A model generated the notes under the pieces. It worked only from the letters and a program-made list of their open reading frames with translations. It was not told the DNA's origin and ran no database searches. DNA of 64,000 bases, from the NCBI GenBank assembly GCA_025403435.1, contig CM046335.1:9830484-9894483 (forward strand), read 5' to 3'. This stretch comes from Artocarpus heterophyllus (taxonomy: Eukaryota; Streptophyta; Magnoliopsida; Rosales; Moraceae). The position numbers and the translations under genes are program-made. Numbering within the stretch: position 1 is the stretch's first letter; each line of letters starts with the position of its first letter. Of this stretch, positions 12,480 through 26,319 are shown in pieces.

Positions 12480-15057
12480 TGTGACACCCATTATTTTCTT
12501 AACAGGTAATATGGTAATTAAATTAATTATTAGTATGCTAACTAAAATTTATTTCATCTGAAATCTATTTCATCCTGTTTCAAAATTTTCTAAAATTTTT
12601 CTATATCTATTTAGTAAATTTACCGAAAGGCTCTTGGAACATCAAAATAATTACTAAAATGCCATTTAGCATTATATGAACTAAAGTCTCCGAAGGAAAC
12701 ATAATGCACTTAATGCTTCACCTACTTGTCTCCCACTTCCCATTATTTTCCTTCTTTAATCGGGCCCTCCAACAAAGAAAACCATGCATTCATTTTATTT
12801 TTTCCGTACAACACTTAATCTCTTCCTTTCTCCTTGAAATATCTTCTTCTCATTCTCTTCTTCTTCATTTTCTTCTTCTTTCTTCTGCTTTCTAAGCCTG
12901 AGAAACCCAACTCTATGTAGTTCAAAAGTCTTCATGCTAAAGTTGAACTTGAGCTTTAATCCCTTGAATTGATGACTTAAAGTTTTCAATGAGATTTTAA
13001 GGCAAGATTTTAGAAAATTAATCTAGTTTTATCTACCATCTTTATTTTGAATTTGCTCATTTATTTTGCTGCACAAATTAGATTTCATGGTTTTGAATGA
13101 GAAAGTTTGATATAAGCATGTTTTCACCCTTTTTTGCGAGAAAGACTAGAGATATGGTTTAATGATAATTTTGGTATAAAACTCATGAGAATATGTTTAT
13201 CGTGATTATATTATGCATGCTGTATATTTTGGAATGGTTTTGAGATTTTGAACAAGGATAATATGTTTTGGGTTAAAGAAAAACTTGACATTCCATAAAC
13301 TTTGTAATACCTCTATGGGCAGTGGCTATTTCTTGAAATTATGGGATTAAATTAAAATGAATTTTGTAAATTTGTTGCATATTTAAAAAGTAGACATCCT
13401 AAGCTTTCTAACAAGCTATCATAAGCCTAAATCGAAGTTGTATTTTATTTTCTATGAATTCTTCAATTTTAGAATTATAAACTAGTAAACTTGTCAGTGG
13501 CAAGATACAGTCTATTTACGTTAAGTAAACCACCTGTTAACCCATGTAATGATTGTAGATAGTGAACCTATCCTTTTTGCAAAAGTATACTGCCAGTTTG
13601 CCATGGTATACCACTGCTAACCTGAACCAAGAACCCATCTTTGCTCACCACCTAATTCCTTAATGTCTTGCAACCTTTTCAATATTATCCTAAGTGATTG
13701 ACGAATCTTATTAGGGACTAAAACATATAGATTACTTGTATACATTTTATATCGTGTGAAGACAAAAATTGTTTACTGTGGTATTCAAAAGAGATTTGCA
13801 TAAAAGCTTTAATGGCACACTAGTAAGATGGATTTACACATGATTTATTTATGAACGTGGTTATATGTTGTGCTTTAGTTTTAATTGTCCTTATGCACAC
13901 TTTAGGATCAAAGGAGTGTGGAGCTAATGTTAATTGATTTCTAGATTAAAAGATTGTTGATAAGCTTGAAAGGTAGGGATTCTATCACTCATCTTTTGTA
14001 AGGTTTTGGTAAATTAAAATTTTAGTTGTTTTATGATGCAAGATATGTATATGGTATTTTGAATGTATATAATTATATCCATATTATGATGATGTAGAAG
14101 TCGTCTTGTATTGACGATGAGGAACATAATGATTTGACACATGTTGCAAATTGAGAAGCATGGTTAGGAAAATTGACTCCGTAAATAACGATTTAATATC
14201 AAGGAATAGTGAGACATGAAGAGGGCGACGGTTACGTCCTTGGGTACAAATACCCTAAAAGGTAAAATAGGAGGAAGGTGATGACGTTTTCTTGGGTCGA
14301 AAGTCCCAGAACACACTGTACAGGAATCGACTTGGTGAGGACTCGAGGCTTAATGTCCCCTCACCGGAACACCCTTGGAATGTTTAGAGGGTGATCAAGC
14401 ACGCCTATTTAGGTTTTGATAAGTTAAGTGATACTCTATTGAACGTGGATACCTAGAAATAATGATAAACTGTAATATTTGTATATATGTATATGTATGA
14501 AACTCGGTAATGATTAACTATAATATCCACGGAATATCATTATAATAAATCTCATAATCTGGATAATAATAAGTATTAACTAATCATGCAGGTTTTAATG
14601 TGGTAATGATAAAAACCTAAAGGTGAGTAATGGTTTTTCCTACTGAGCATATTGTCACTCATTCCCTTATATTTTTATCTTTTCAGGACTCACTAAGTGT
14701 GAGGTGACTACGAGAAAAATAGTTGAGGAAGCTATGTAGCTATATTACGTTGGGACTACTTCAATTGCTAAGAATGTTCTTCATGATAATGTAAGCATCA
14801 ATTGTTACTTTTTGTGATTGTATTAAAATACGTTGAGGGTTGAAATAATGATGATGACAATTTATATTATTAAATTTAAGGTGCTACATTAAACTGTAGT
14901 TTAATTATTGTTCATATATTTTATTATTATTATTATTGATTTGAGAGTTTTCATTTAAGCCCCGGGTAACTTTATTTTTGAGGTTTATCCTTATTTTTTA
15001 TTTTTATTTTTATTTTAATTCATTAAAAACTATTAACCCCTATATAGGGCCGTTACA
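12480..15057 (+). mobile_element. Solo LTR, older relative of the 24329 element
   Basis: It begins TGTGACACCC and ends CCGTTACA, with flanks ATGGT (12475-12479) and ACGGT (15058-15062), a 4-of-5 target duplication. Much of it aligns with the LTRs at 24329 and 30535, for example GGGCGACGGTTACGTCCTTG at 14222-14241 and AATACCTCTATGGGCAGTGG near 13306. It is about 600 bp longer, mainly because of the stretch about 13370-13850, which the young LTR lacks. No internal region remains, so it arose by LTR-LTR recombination. Confidence 0.85.
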
Positions 15058-15062
15058 ACGGT

Positions 15063-15610
15063 GTTTTCATGCCTCTAAGTCAATGCTATTATGGGAAAAT
15101 ACTCGTATCACACGCGAAATGGTAAGAGGTCTACCAAATTTCCACATGCGAGACCTCAAATGCCTTTAGTATTCCCAACACAAGGCCTAACACCCAATCT
15201 CAGCCCTAGTACCCATGTTAACTAAGACGCACGTGATTCGAGCAAGAGATAAAAATATGTGTTAGGAGCATGGAGAAGCCTTGGCTAATATCCCTTAAAC
15301 TGCTATGCCACCACAATTAGTGGTACAGGCCCAAGAGGCCCAATGTGGTAAGGTTGGACTAAGAATTGTATGGCAAAATACTTTGTAAAAATTATATAAT
15401 CTGTCTATTTTTTAAGGAGTGAATTAATATCTGTCTTCGTTATGTAAATATCAATCATATGTCCCTTTTTTAAAATTTCATATTTTCAAAATTTTGAAAT
15501 ACCCTCTAACTAAATATTATCATGTATTTAAATTTTTATAACAGATTTTTTTATTTTTTGAATAGTTAATTAGGGAAAAAATATATACGCATATTTTTTA
15601 TTTTAACATA
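15063..15610. other. Intergenic between two solo LTRs
   Basis: No gene seen. The block about 15390-15480 resembles the block about 19310-19410 (both end in ATATGTCCCTTTTTTAAA), so this stretch probably belongs to the same repeat family as 18601-21510. Confidence 0.4.
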
Positions 15611-15866
15611 TTACATGTAACACCCGCCTATTTTTATGTAAAGAACCACGTTAAGTTAGTAACAACGTTAATGATATTTTATTAATAATTTATGTTATAT
15701 GTTATGAAATATGATTTAAATATTACTAACTTTTATGTCAAGTTTTATAACAGGTAACGACCGTACGGAATCGTTGTGCTCAAGTGTTCATGATTATTTT
15801 TTAATGTATGTTTAATTATGATGCAATGATGTATAAATGTTTTAATGTATGGCATTTATGGACAAT

Positions 15867-15993
15867 TCGACAGGCTGAACTTTTAAGATCGGCAGGCCGA
15901 AATGTCTACCCGGGATCGACAGGCCGAAGACACCCATCGGCAAGCCAAATTTGGTGGAACCGACAGGCCGAAGGGGAAAATCGACAGGCCGAA
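15867..15993 (+). repeat. Array of six TCGGCAGGCCGAA-type 13-mers
   Basis: Units start at 15867, 15889, 15916, 15937, 15960 and 15981, so spacing is 22, 27, 21, 23 and 21 bp. The consensus TCGRCAGGCCGAA is a near-palindrome (TCGGC-AG-GCCGA). The array is strikingly GC-rich inside an AT-rich LTR. Spacers are unrelated to each other, so this is not a simple minisatellite. Confidence 0.9.
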
Positions 15994-18068
15994 CACGACT
16001 GACGAGCAGTCAGCAGAAATCTCTCCAAAATTATGACTGAGTTAATTACGTTAATTGGATGATTTAATGTGATTAATTGGCATAATAATGGAATGTTTTA
16101 TCAATTAAGGAAATTAAAGGCTTTGACTTTGCATTGATTTGTGTTATTTTAAATGGTTTCGTATTTTTAGAGGGCAAATTATGGTAAGATTGATGATATG
16201 TTTGACTCTCCCTCAATCATCTCCACCTACACGTGAATTTTGGACCAAGAACAGTCAGAAATTCTGACTTAATGAAGGGAATTGAATTCCCATCAATTAT
16301 GCTCATTATGTTAAAATTTTTAACGTTCCTTTTTTTTTCATCATTTTTCTTTCTCATTCTCACGTTTCTCTCTTTCAAACTTCTGAGACGTTCTCTCATT
16401 CTCATTCTCCCTCTTCTCTTCTCCACGAATTTTTCTCTCTCTATTCCGAAAATTCTTTGCAAGAAAATTGAAAGAAAAGTCATATTTCCTCGGTTAAAAT
16501 CAAGGATTTTGAGAAGAAATTTCAAGGTAAGAACTTAGTTTTTCTTGTGTTTTTTAAAAGAATTCTCCTCCTCAATCCGTCTACGATATTCTTCTTAAGG
16601 TATTGTATTTATGTTGAATTTTAATATGATATACATGTATGTGTTATGAGATATTTTCCTAAGTTTCAAAGTTTTAATGATAATATGAAAATTTTCTATC
16701 TTCTACCCCTCACAGTAAATATTACTATTTAATCTTGAAGAATGAAAAAAGTAATGATATTCAAGGGGTAAATATGATGTTTTTCATGAAAGTTGTCAAG
16801 AATGTGTATGTATGATATATGGTGAAGGCATTTTATGATATTTTAACAATGTTATTTCTGGGTTTTGTTTATGAATTTTCATTTATGTTTAAATGATTTT
16901 ATGATAATAAAATAATTTTATGCATGATAATATGATAATTGTATGGAGTTTTAAATTAAAATATATGTATTTATTCGAAAACGTTTTATTTAAAAGATAA
17001 ATATGTTTAAAATGTATGGTTTGTTTTTATATGCTTAAGGTAATTTTCATAATTTAAGAAAAATCATAATAACATGTTTATGTGATGACAGTGTTTATGG
17101 TTATGAAATATGTATGTATATGTGAATGTTATATGAATGGATGATTTACGCTATGATGATAAATATTGATTTTATTGTGTTTTAAATGGAAAAATGGCAT
17201 GAACACACAAAGAAACGAGCACTTCGAGACCACGACGTCGTCACCAAATCATTTTAAGGTTAAGTAAGCTAGCGTTAAGGCAGGTACATTCTCACCTGCA
17301 ACATAACACGTTTTTTTTTACAAGATTTGATGTTATGTTCATAATGATAATCATGATGATTTTTTTTTTTTTGGATATTTTCCTTAAGAATTTCTATGAA
17401 AGATTTTCATGATTTTAAGTTGTGTATGATGATTTTGGCATGTTTCAAAGTATGAAAATTATGTATATATGTATCACCTAATAAGTGTTGCACACCAATG
17501 TTATGAAATGAAATGTTATGATGTCATGTTTGGTTTTGGATTAGCTACCCTTCTCCTTTCATGACGGCGCGCCTATGATGATGTTTATGGTGCAACACTT
17601 GGGCCCTTAAGATAAAATGGAATAAGTTTTTTTTTAATGATGAATGCAATGAAAGATATGTTCTATGAAATTGTGCTTAAGGCGCTTTTATGATATGATG
17701 ACAATGATGATGATGATGTTTATGAAATGTTTTTAATTTGTGAGAATTATATGTACTTACTAAGCATTAGCTTAATCATGTTTCATGTTATGTTGCAGAT
17801 AAAGGTAAGAAAATCATGGATTAGGTGGAGGACATGGGGAGGCGTGTAAGCACTATGCACGATGAATTGTAACCGGAAGCACGCCAAGAAGAACGTTTTT
17901 ATGTTTTAATCAAGTTATATATTTTGAACATTATTTTAAGTTTTAAGAATACTTACACTATGATTTTATAAGTTATTTTATTATTTTAATGAATTTTGAT
18001 CTTCCGCATTCTTATGAAAGTTGGTTTGTTTTAAAAGAAAAATTAAGTTTTCTTTAGACTTTAGTTCG

Positions 18069-18260
18069 GTCGGCCTGCCGAACATCCTTGGTCGGCCTGC
18101 TGATGTCCGAAAGTTCGGCCTGTCGATCACTTTTCTGGCCTGCCGAACAATGATGAGAATTTTAAGCCAGTTTACAAAGCCTCTGTCGGCCTACCGGTTG
18201 AGGGAACTCCGGCCTGCCGATCATGTTCGGCCTGCCGAAGTCCCAAGTTCGACCTGCCGA
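18069..18260 (-). repeat. Array of eight TTCGGCCTGCCGA 13-mers, inverted relative to the left array
   Basis: Units start at 18069, 18091, 18114, 18134, 18185, 18208, 18226 and 18248. Spacing is 22, 23, 20, 51, 23, 18 and 22 bp. The unit is the reverse complement of the unit at 15867-15993, about 2.2 kb away in the same LTR. The two arrays could pair as a long imperfect inverted repeat, in DNA or in a transcript. Confidence 0.9.
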
Positions 18261-18600
18261 ACTGTGGGAGTAGATGACCTTTATATGTTGTGATGTTTAA
18301 GGAGTTTTGATGTGATGTTTTTACAAGTCCTAATTTATAACTTGGTATATCTATTTTATTAATATAAGTTCATGATTATTTTAAAGTATAAATGATTAAA
18401 TTATGATATGGAAAGAGTTTAACAATGTTATGTTATTAAAAAAAAAAAACGTATGAATGGATCCTGGTTAAATATGTTTAATTACTTTTAAAATCCAAAG
18501 TATCGTATAAGTTTGTTATTATATATATGTTTAATGTTCAAGTAAGTATGAATGTAAGAATGTAACGACATCTGTGAAGTCCAAATTAAGGGGCGTTACA

Positions 18601-21510
18601 ATACATTGATGCATTATCATTATCATTTGAAGTCTTAAAAAAATAAAATAAATATCATTGAGTATCATTATCATTACTTATCATTAACTTTATGATATAA
18701 CATATAAGATACACATAAAGACTTAACAAATACTATATCATTAATTTAATTACATATCACAAAAGAAAGAAAATATCATTCACTTGAAGTCTTAAGAAAT
18801 GAATGTCGTTGCGTATCATTATCATTACGTATCATTAACTTAATGATATATCAATTATATAACTAGTAAGACACATAAAAAGACTTAATAATACCGTGTC
18901 ATTAATTTAATTACAACACTCTAATTCCAATTTGTCAATAAATCCAACTTGTTGATAAAAAAATTTCATCTTTTTAGGGAATTTTAAAATCGTTATTTTA
19001 TATATCAATTTGAATTTAAGCAACAAACGCCCTAATTTTAGGGTTTTTTTAAAATATAATGATATGATAATCAGTTTGAAATCTTAAATACGTTTATTAT
19101 AGTTATTCTAAAAAATATATATTAAAACTAACAATATCATTATTATGATTATTAATGTCTTTATACATATGCATTGAGACATATAAAGAATATTCATGAA
19201 CTACACACATATTTTAATTCTACAAATAAAAAAAGGCCACATATCTCATTAACCCTTTTAATAAATCGTCCAAATTTTTGCTGAATATAAATATAAGATA
19301 ATAAGTATAAGTAAAAATTACACAATGTGACCCTTTTTTAAGAAGTGAATTAAAATTTGTCTTCATTTTACAAATGTCACTTATATGTCCCTTTTTTAAA
19401 TTCAATATATTGAGAATCCAAAATACCTTCTAAGTAGACTTTATTATGTACTTATTTTTATTTTTTTAATAAATCTACTTATTTTTATTATAGTTGAGTC
19501 GTTAAAAAAATAATATTAAAAAACACATATATACTTAATTAATTACAACGTAACTTAAACAACAAAAAAATCATCAATGCCATTAAATTACTTATAATAG
19601 AATTTCAAAAAAAATACAAGAAGCAGTAAAAAATGAATATTATTAACTTAATGTAATATTATTTGTATTATCAATCCATAACATTAGCACACCCTAAATA
19701 GAAAGTATCATTATCACATGAAGTTTTAAAAAATGAATGTCATTAAATATCATTATTATTATGTATTATTAACTTAATGATATATTAATTATATAACCTA
19801 TAAGACACGCAAAAGACTTAATAAATATTATTTCATTAATTTAATTACCTATCACCAAAAAAACAGAAATGTAATTACCACTTGAAGTCTTAAAAAAATA
19901 AATGCCATTACGTATCATCAATTTAATGATATATTAATTATATAACATATAAGACACTGAAAAATGCTTAATAAATACTGTATCATTAATTTAATTACAA
20001 CATCTTAATTCTAATTTGTCAGCAAAATCATGATTCTATAAAAAAAAATCTATCTTTTAGTTCAGGGAATTTCAAAATCGTTATTTTAGATACTAATTTG
20101 AATTTAAACAACAAATGGTCTAATTTTAGGGATTTTTTAAACACAGCAATATCATAATCTGTTTGAAATCTTAAGCACGTGTATTCTAATTATTCTAAAA
20201 AATAAATTAAAACTAACAATATCATTATTTAGGTCATTAATGTCTTTATAAATGTAATTAGGACAAATAAAGAGTATTCATAAACTGGAGACATATTTTA
20301 ACTTTATAAATAAAAAATGGCCACATGTCTCATTAACCCAAATAACTTTTACGTTTATGTTGATGTTATTGCACAAACCTCGGTTCAAAATGAAACAATA
20401 AAGACTGGTGTGATTGTCACATAGCCTATTTTTAAAGGTTCCTTAAATTGTTTTACAAAATGCTTTACCAAATTAAAATTGTAGGCTGTCTTCCATACTT
20501 CATGATCTAGGAGGTAAAAAAAAAAACATATATAGAAGTTGGCATGTAACAAGACTTTTTTTAATATAATATTGGCATGTAAAAAAAAACATATAATGTT
20601 GTTTGTGTTATCAATCTATAACATTAGCACACCCTAAAAAGAAAGTATCATTATCACATGAAGTTTTAAAAAAAGAATGTCATTAAATATCATTATTATT
20701 ATGTATTATTAATTTAATGGTATATTAATTATATAACCTATAAGACACGGCAAAGACTTAATAAATACTATTTCATTAATTTAATTACCTATCATCAAGA
20801 AAACAAAAATATCATTACCACTTAAAGTCTTAAAAAAATGAATGTGATTATGTTTTATTAACTTAATGATATGTTAATTATATAACCTATAAGAGACAGA
20901 AAAATACTTAATAAATACTATATCATTAATTTAATTACAACATCTTAATTTTAATTTGTCATTAAAATCATGATTCCATAAAAAAATTCTATCTTTTAGC
21001 TCAGGGAATTTCAAAATCGTTATTTTGGATACTAATTTGAATTTAAACAACAAATGGTCTAATTTTAGGGATTTTTTAAACACAGCAATATCATAACCCG
21101 TTTGAAATCTTACATACGTATAGTCTAATTATTCTAAAAAATAAATTAAAACTAACAATATCATTATTTAGGTCATTAATGTCTTTATACATGTAATTAG
21201 CACAAATAAATAATATTCATAAACTGAGGATATATTTTAACTCTGCAAATAAAAAAAGGCTACATGTCTCGTTAACCCAAATAACTTTTACGTTTATATT
21301 AATGTTATTGCACAAACCTCAGTTCAAAGTGAAACAATAAAGACTGGTGTAATTGCCACATAGCCTATTTTTAAAGATACCCCAAATTGTTTTATAAAAT
21401 GTTTTACCAAATTAAAATTGTAGGCTGTCTTCCATACTTCATGATCTAGGAGGTAAAAAAAAAAAAACATATATAGAAGTTGGCATGTGACAAGACATTT
21501 TTTAATAGTG
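18601..21510. repeat. About 0.94-kb tandem repeats, three divergent copies
   Basis: Copies at about 19670-20560 and 20610-21505 are close to identical with a period of about 940 bp, for example GTAGGCTGTCTTCCATACTT at 20481 and 21420. A more diverged, partial copy lies at about 18605-19430. Each unit contains two shorter sub-repeats built around CTTGAAGTCTTAAAAAA and TTAATTTAATTAC. Non-coding and extremely AT-rich. The solo LTR at 15616-18600 inserted at its left edge. Confidence 0.85.
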
Positions 21511-21606
21511 TTTGGGAACTAAGTTCTATCATCATATTTTTAACTGTTAAAATATAAAGTATCATATGTTACAGTATTTAAGTTTTAACTTAATTTTAAA
21601 ACACTT

Positions 21607-21612
<6 letters not shown>

Positions 21613-21648
<36 letters not shown>
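21613..21648. repeat. (AT)n microsatellite
   Basis: An uninterrupted AT dinucleotide run of about 36 bp. It is a likely polymorphic marker and a possible assembly weak point. Confidence 0.95.
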
Positions 21649-21652
<4 letters not shown>

Positions 21653-24328
21653 GACATGCATGGTATGCAACTATATTTTTTTTAAAAAAAACATGTAATA
21701 ATGTATTTATTTATATGGTACATCATTAAATACTTTCTTGTGTACCATAAATAAATACTTTGTTACATCCTAATTTCGACATGATATAAGTGTATTATAT
21801 TTATCCACAATCACGCTGAAAGTAAATAGTATCTAGTTTTAACAAAAATTAATGAAAATTATATTTTAGAAATCCACATCACTTGAATTTCTAACCCTAT
21901 CAAAAGAATTATTTAAATTAAGTGTGACATTCACAGTTGGAATCAATATTAGTTTAAAACACTATAGCTGTTGAGAGTTTTACATTATAGGTGTTTTTTA
22001 CTTTACATTATAGGTGTAGAGAGCATTTTACTATGGATGGTTGGAATTGTAATGACCAGGGAAATTCATTAATAAAATTTAATATTTAATTAGGTTTAAT
22101 TAATGAATTTACCCTTAAAAATCATATTTTTGTAAAAATTGTGATAATGTATAAATAATAAGTATTAATTGAAAATTCCACTGCAAATGTGATGCCATGT
22201 TGGATATTATTAATACAGATTTTGTGGGTTTAAATACTTAAGAATTTGTAAATAATATCCATAAAATAAATTTATATCACAATTAATTGTAAAATTGTGA
22301 TACAAACGAATGGGTAACTAAGACATAAATGAGCTATAGAGTTCACCAAAATCCTAACCTAGTGTAAAAAGGGGACCGAAGCAGTATAGGTATACTGCTA
22401 AGTGATAACGCAGATATAGAAAATGTTATGTTTGGCCTCCAAAAATGCACCAAAGGCAAGTAAAATAATTTATATAGTTTAAGAATATGTTTTGCCCTGA
22501 TTTTACCATGGCAGTATAAGAAAAATATTGTTTGGTAAAAAATTACACAGTATAAATTTTTGAGGCCCACTAAGTGGACACCTATTAGAATTTCATTAGG
22601 CCACATGCCATGAAAGGTGGCCCAATCACACCAAGACACCTTGGTAGCCCACTTGATTACTTGGTGAGTCACCCTTATGGATAAGCATGAATTAAATGCA
22701 AAATTATCAAAAAAAAAATTCACTTCTTCTTCTCCAACCCCATGGCCACCATTAGAGAACCATCCAAAAAATTTTCTCAAATCCAAAGCTTTGCAATATT
22801 AACCCCAATCAAGTTCAAAAGGCAAAATTCTAGGAATTTTCTCAAGTTTTAAGGTAAAAACCTAAATTTTTTTCAAGGTTTCTTATGATTTTTCTTGGGT
22901 TAAGGGAAAAATTGATTCATGGTATTTTTGCATGAAAAATACCTAAGAAAAAGGTTTCAAAGGAGCCTTGGAAGGCTAGAAGTACAAAGTCTCCATTTGG
23001 GGTAAGTTTTGATTTCTTAAAGTTTTGAAATTATGTGGTTTTTATTTTGATTTTTATTCTTTCAAAAGTATGTGGGTTTTCAAGTAAATTTTTAGTTAAA
23101 GTCCATAGATATATGAACTATGGCATGTTGATATTGTGAAAATTAAGGGTTTATTGTGCAAAATGGTAGTTTACGCTAAACAAACTATTTTATTGTGTAA
23201 ACAGACTATTTTTGTAATTTTAATGCTAGTTTTGCAAAAGTGATGTTTGAACATGAAAATAGTTTAGGTAAAGGTTGAATCTGCCTATACAGTGGCTGGA
23301 AGGCAATTTTGAAATAAATTTTTACAAAAATGACCCAATGACTAAATTGTAAGAAAAAGTTTTCCCTCGACAGATTTGAAAAATGCCCAAAAACGCCCAT
23401 GTGTAGTGAGAATTTTAAAAAATTTAAAACATAAAAGTTGTAGATTTTGACAAAACGGGTAGGAATTGAGGACAGTTCGTCGAAAATCTCAACCGTTTGT
23501 GAGATTTTAATTTTACAAAAATTTGTTAAAATTGGAAAAAAAAACTTTATAGGGAAAAACAATCATTTTGCAAAATGATTTTGGGTATGGTATTTTGAGC
23601 AAAAATGTTCCTTATGAAAAATAGAAAACTTTGGTTTAAAGAGATAAATTTTAGTCCTGGAGGTAAAATCGTCAAAATTTTCAGATAAAGGGCAAAATTA
23701 CAAAGTTTTACTAAAATAGAGTATAGATTAAAATAAGGAGACCCGACACCCCAAGGTATTATTCTAAGGTTGATACATGGTTATTTTCGCTAGAATAGCA
23801 AAGTTGAGCTCGAGATGTTAGTAGGCCAACTAGGGGCAAAATCATCATTTTGCCCGAGTAACCCGAATTGCTCCGAAATATTTCAAAAAGGGACAAAGGA
23901 ATGATTAGAAAGATTTTCGTTCTTCGTTTGGGACGATAGGGTAGAATAAGATAAGAATAAGAAAATTAGTGATTTTTGGAGTTGTATACAGTTATGCCAC
24001 TCGAGTTATTAATTAACGATTATTTTGTAATGATACATAGAGCCTTGAAGAAGTAGTGAACATTTGGCTAATAGCTTTATAATTGGCCAATAAGATCCTA
24101 GAAGTCTAGGAGAGAGGAAACTGAAGTCAAAGTACATGAAAACCCAAATCAAGTAAGTACCCATCCCATCTATAGTATAGAATTGTAGATATATAATGTG
24201 AAATATGTATATATATACTTGTGTATATATCAAGGTGTATACCTATATGTATGCTATAATGTGAGTACCTATAAGTATATCGACGTGTACATGTGAGTAT
24301 ACAAAATAAATACTTATGTGTATATTAT

Positions 24329-26300
24329 TGTGACACCCGTTATTCTCCTAACGGGTATTGAGGTAATTAAATTAATTTTTAGTGTATAAAAAAAATTGCT
24401 TCATTTAAATTTATTTTATAATATTTATTTTTATCTATTTTTAAATTTTCTAAAATTCTCCTATATTTATTTAGTATGATTACTAAAAAGCCTTAGAACT
24501 TCTAATAAATCTCAAAAATGTCATATTGGCATTATGTGTGTTAAAGTCTTTAGATGAGACATAAGGATATCTTTTCCAACTACTCTTGACCCTCATTTTC
24601 TTTATTTCCTCCGTGACATGCTTCAACATGTCTCCTCTATAATTGTTTCTATCACTTCTCTTCAAAGACTTCATCTTTTCTTCCTTTCTCTTCCACGGTT
24701 CCCACACTCTTCTTCTCATTTCTTTGCTGAAGCAAAATACTTAGAGAACTTCTTCAAGGCAGCCATAAAAATCAGCTACCATCACCTCCATTTGAGCAAG
24801 AATTTCAGTCATACCGAAGTAAAGGAACCTGTTTTGAAGCCATTTCAAGCTTCCAACTAACCATAATCCGATGTTAGAATCTTATGAACAAATTTAGTCT
24901 TTCATTTATAAATTTTCTTTTATACTAAAGGATTATTCAAATTTGCATTCTTAAACCTAAGTATATGTTTGTTGCTATTTTGGAGCATATGTATGAAGTC
25001 TAAGTGTATATGCCCTAGACAGAAAATTTATATTGTTAAACTTTGTAATACCTCTATGGGCAGTGGTTATTTCTTGAAATTCTAAGATTAAATTAAAATG
25101 AATTTTATGAATGTAGTTGTATATTGTGCTTTAGTTTTAATTGTCCTTATGCACGCCTTAGGATCAAGGGAGTATGGAGCTAACGTTAACTGATTCCATG
25201 ATTAAGAGACTGTTGATAAGCTTGAAAGGTAGGGATTCTATTACTCATCTTTTGTGAGGTTTTTATAGAATTAAAATTGATTGTTTTGCCGCAATATATA
25301 TATATCTATGTTGAACTGATATTATATGAGTATCACATATGAAACTATGACATGGACTCGTCTTGTATTGTACGGCGAGGAACATAATGAATTGACACAT
25401 GTTATAAATTGAGAAGCATGGTTAGGAAAACTAACTCTATTGATAATGATTTAATATAGAGAAATTGTGAGACATGAAAAGGGCGACGGTTACGTCCTTG
25501 GGCATGAATACCCTAAAAGGTAAAATAGGGGGAAGGTGATGACGCTTCCTTGGGTTGAAAGTCCCAGAACACACTGTACAGGAATTGATTTGGTGAGGAC
25601 TCGGGGCTTGATGTCCCCTCACCGGAACACCCTTGGAATGTTTATAGGGTGATCAAGTGCGCCCATTTGGGTTTCGATGAGTTGAGTGATACTCAATTTA
25701 ACATGGATACCTAGGAACAATGATGATTGGTAATATTTGTATAAATGTGTAATTATGACACTTGGTAATGATTAACTACGGTATCCATAAGATGTGATCA
25801 TAATAAACCTCATAATCTGAAATATGATGTGACTTACTGACCATGCAGATTTTAATGTGGTAATGATAAAAACCTAAAGGTGAGTAATGGCTTTCTCTAC
25901 TGAGCATAGTGTTGCTCATTCCCTTATGTTTATATCTTTTCAGGACTCACTAAGTGTGAGGTGGCTACGAGAAATATAATTGAGGAAGTGATGTAACTAT
26001 ATTACATTGGGACTGCTTCAATCGTTGAGAATGTTCTTCATGATAATGTAAGCATCAATTGTTACTTTCTGTGACTGTATTATAATGTGTTGAGGGTTAA
26101 AATGATGATGACAACAGTTTATATTATTAAATTTAAGGTGCTACATTAAAACTGTGGTTTATTTGTCGTTTATATTTTTATTTTTGAGTTGAGAGTTTTC
26201 ATTTAAGTCCCGGGCAAATTTTTTTCTAAGGTTTTTCTTTTATTATTTATTTTTATTTTATCTCATTAAAAACTGTTAACCCCCATATAGGGGCGTTACA
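24329..26300 (+). repeat. 5' LTR of the young element
   Basis: TGTGACACCC...GGGGCGTTACA. I compared it by eye with the 3' LTR. The only differences I found are A (24947) versus G (31154) and one A fewer in the run near 24388. Small open frames inside (24483-24719, 24618-24860, 25437-25622) recur identically in the 3' LTR and are not genes. Confidence 0.95.
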
Positions 26301-26307
26301 GAATTTT

Positions 26308-26319
26308 TGGTATCAGAGC
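26308..26319 (+). other. Primer-binding site for initiator Met tRNA
   Basis: TGGTATCAGAGC lies seven bases after the end of the 5' LTR. It is complementary to the 3' end of the plant initiator methionine tRNA, the usual primer for plant LTR elements. Confidence 0.93.

Larger units (their letters stand above)
15616..18600 (+). mobile_element. Solo LTR of a Ty3/gypsy-like element with GC-rich arrays
   Basis: It starts TGTAACACCCGCC and ends GGGGCGTTACA, with flanks TTACA (15611-15615) and ATACA (18601-18605), a 4-of-5 duplication. Length is 2985 bp. The TGTAACACCC...GTTACA ends match those of the other LTRs in the window, but the body is different. Two arrays of a 13-mer lie near its ends (annotated separately). 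No primer site, gag or pol follows, so it is a solo LTR. Confidence 0.75.

Noticed and set aside
15867..15993. CRISPR-like repeat-spacer pattern
   Set aside because: Units are 13-bp degenerate near-palindromes with about 9-bp spacers in a plant LTR. There is no leader or cas gene, and CRISPR does not occur in plant nuclear genomes.
16217..16538. About 100-aa frames on both strands
   Set aside because: Caused by a CT-rich tract within the solo LTR. Translations are low-complexity.
22343..22786. 147-aa minus-strand frame
   Set aside because: Lies within a solo LTR, has no recognisable domain and low-complexity aromatic composition.
24483..24860. Open frames on both strands repeated at 30690-31067
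   Set aside because: They are identical because they lie in the two LTRs of one element. They show no known domain.
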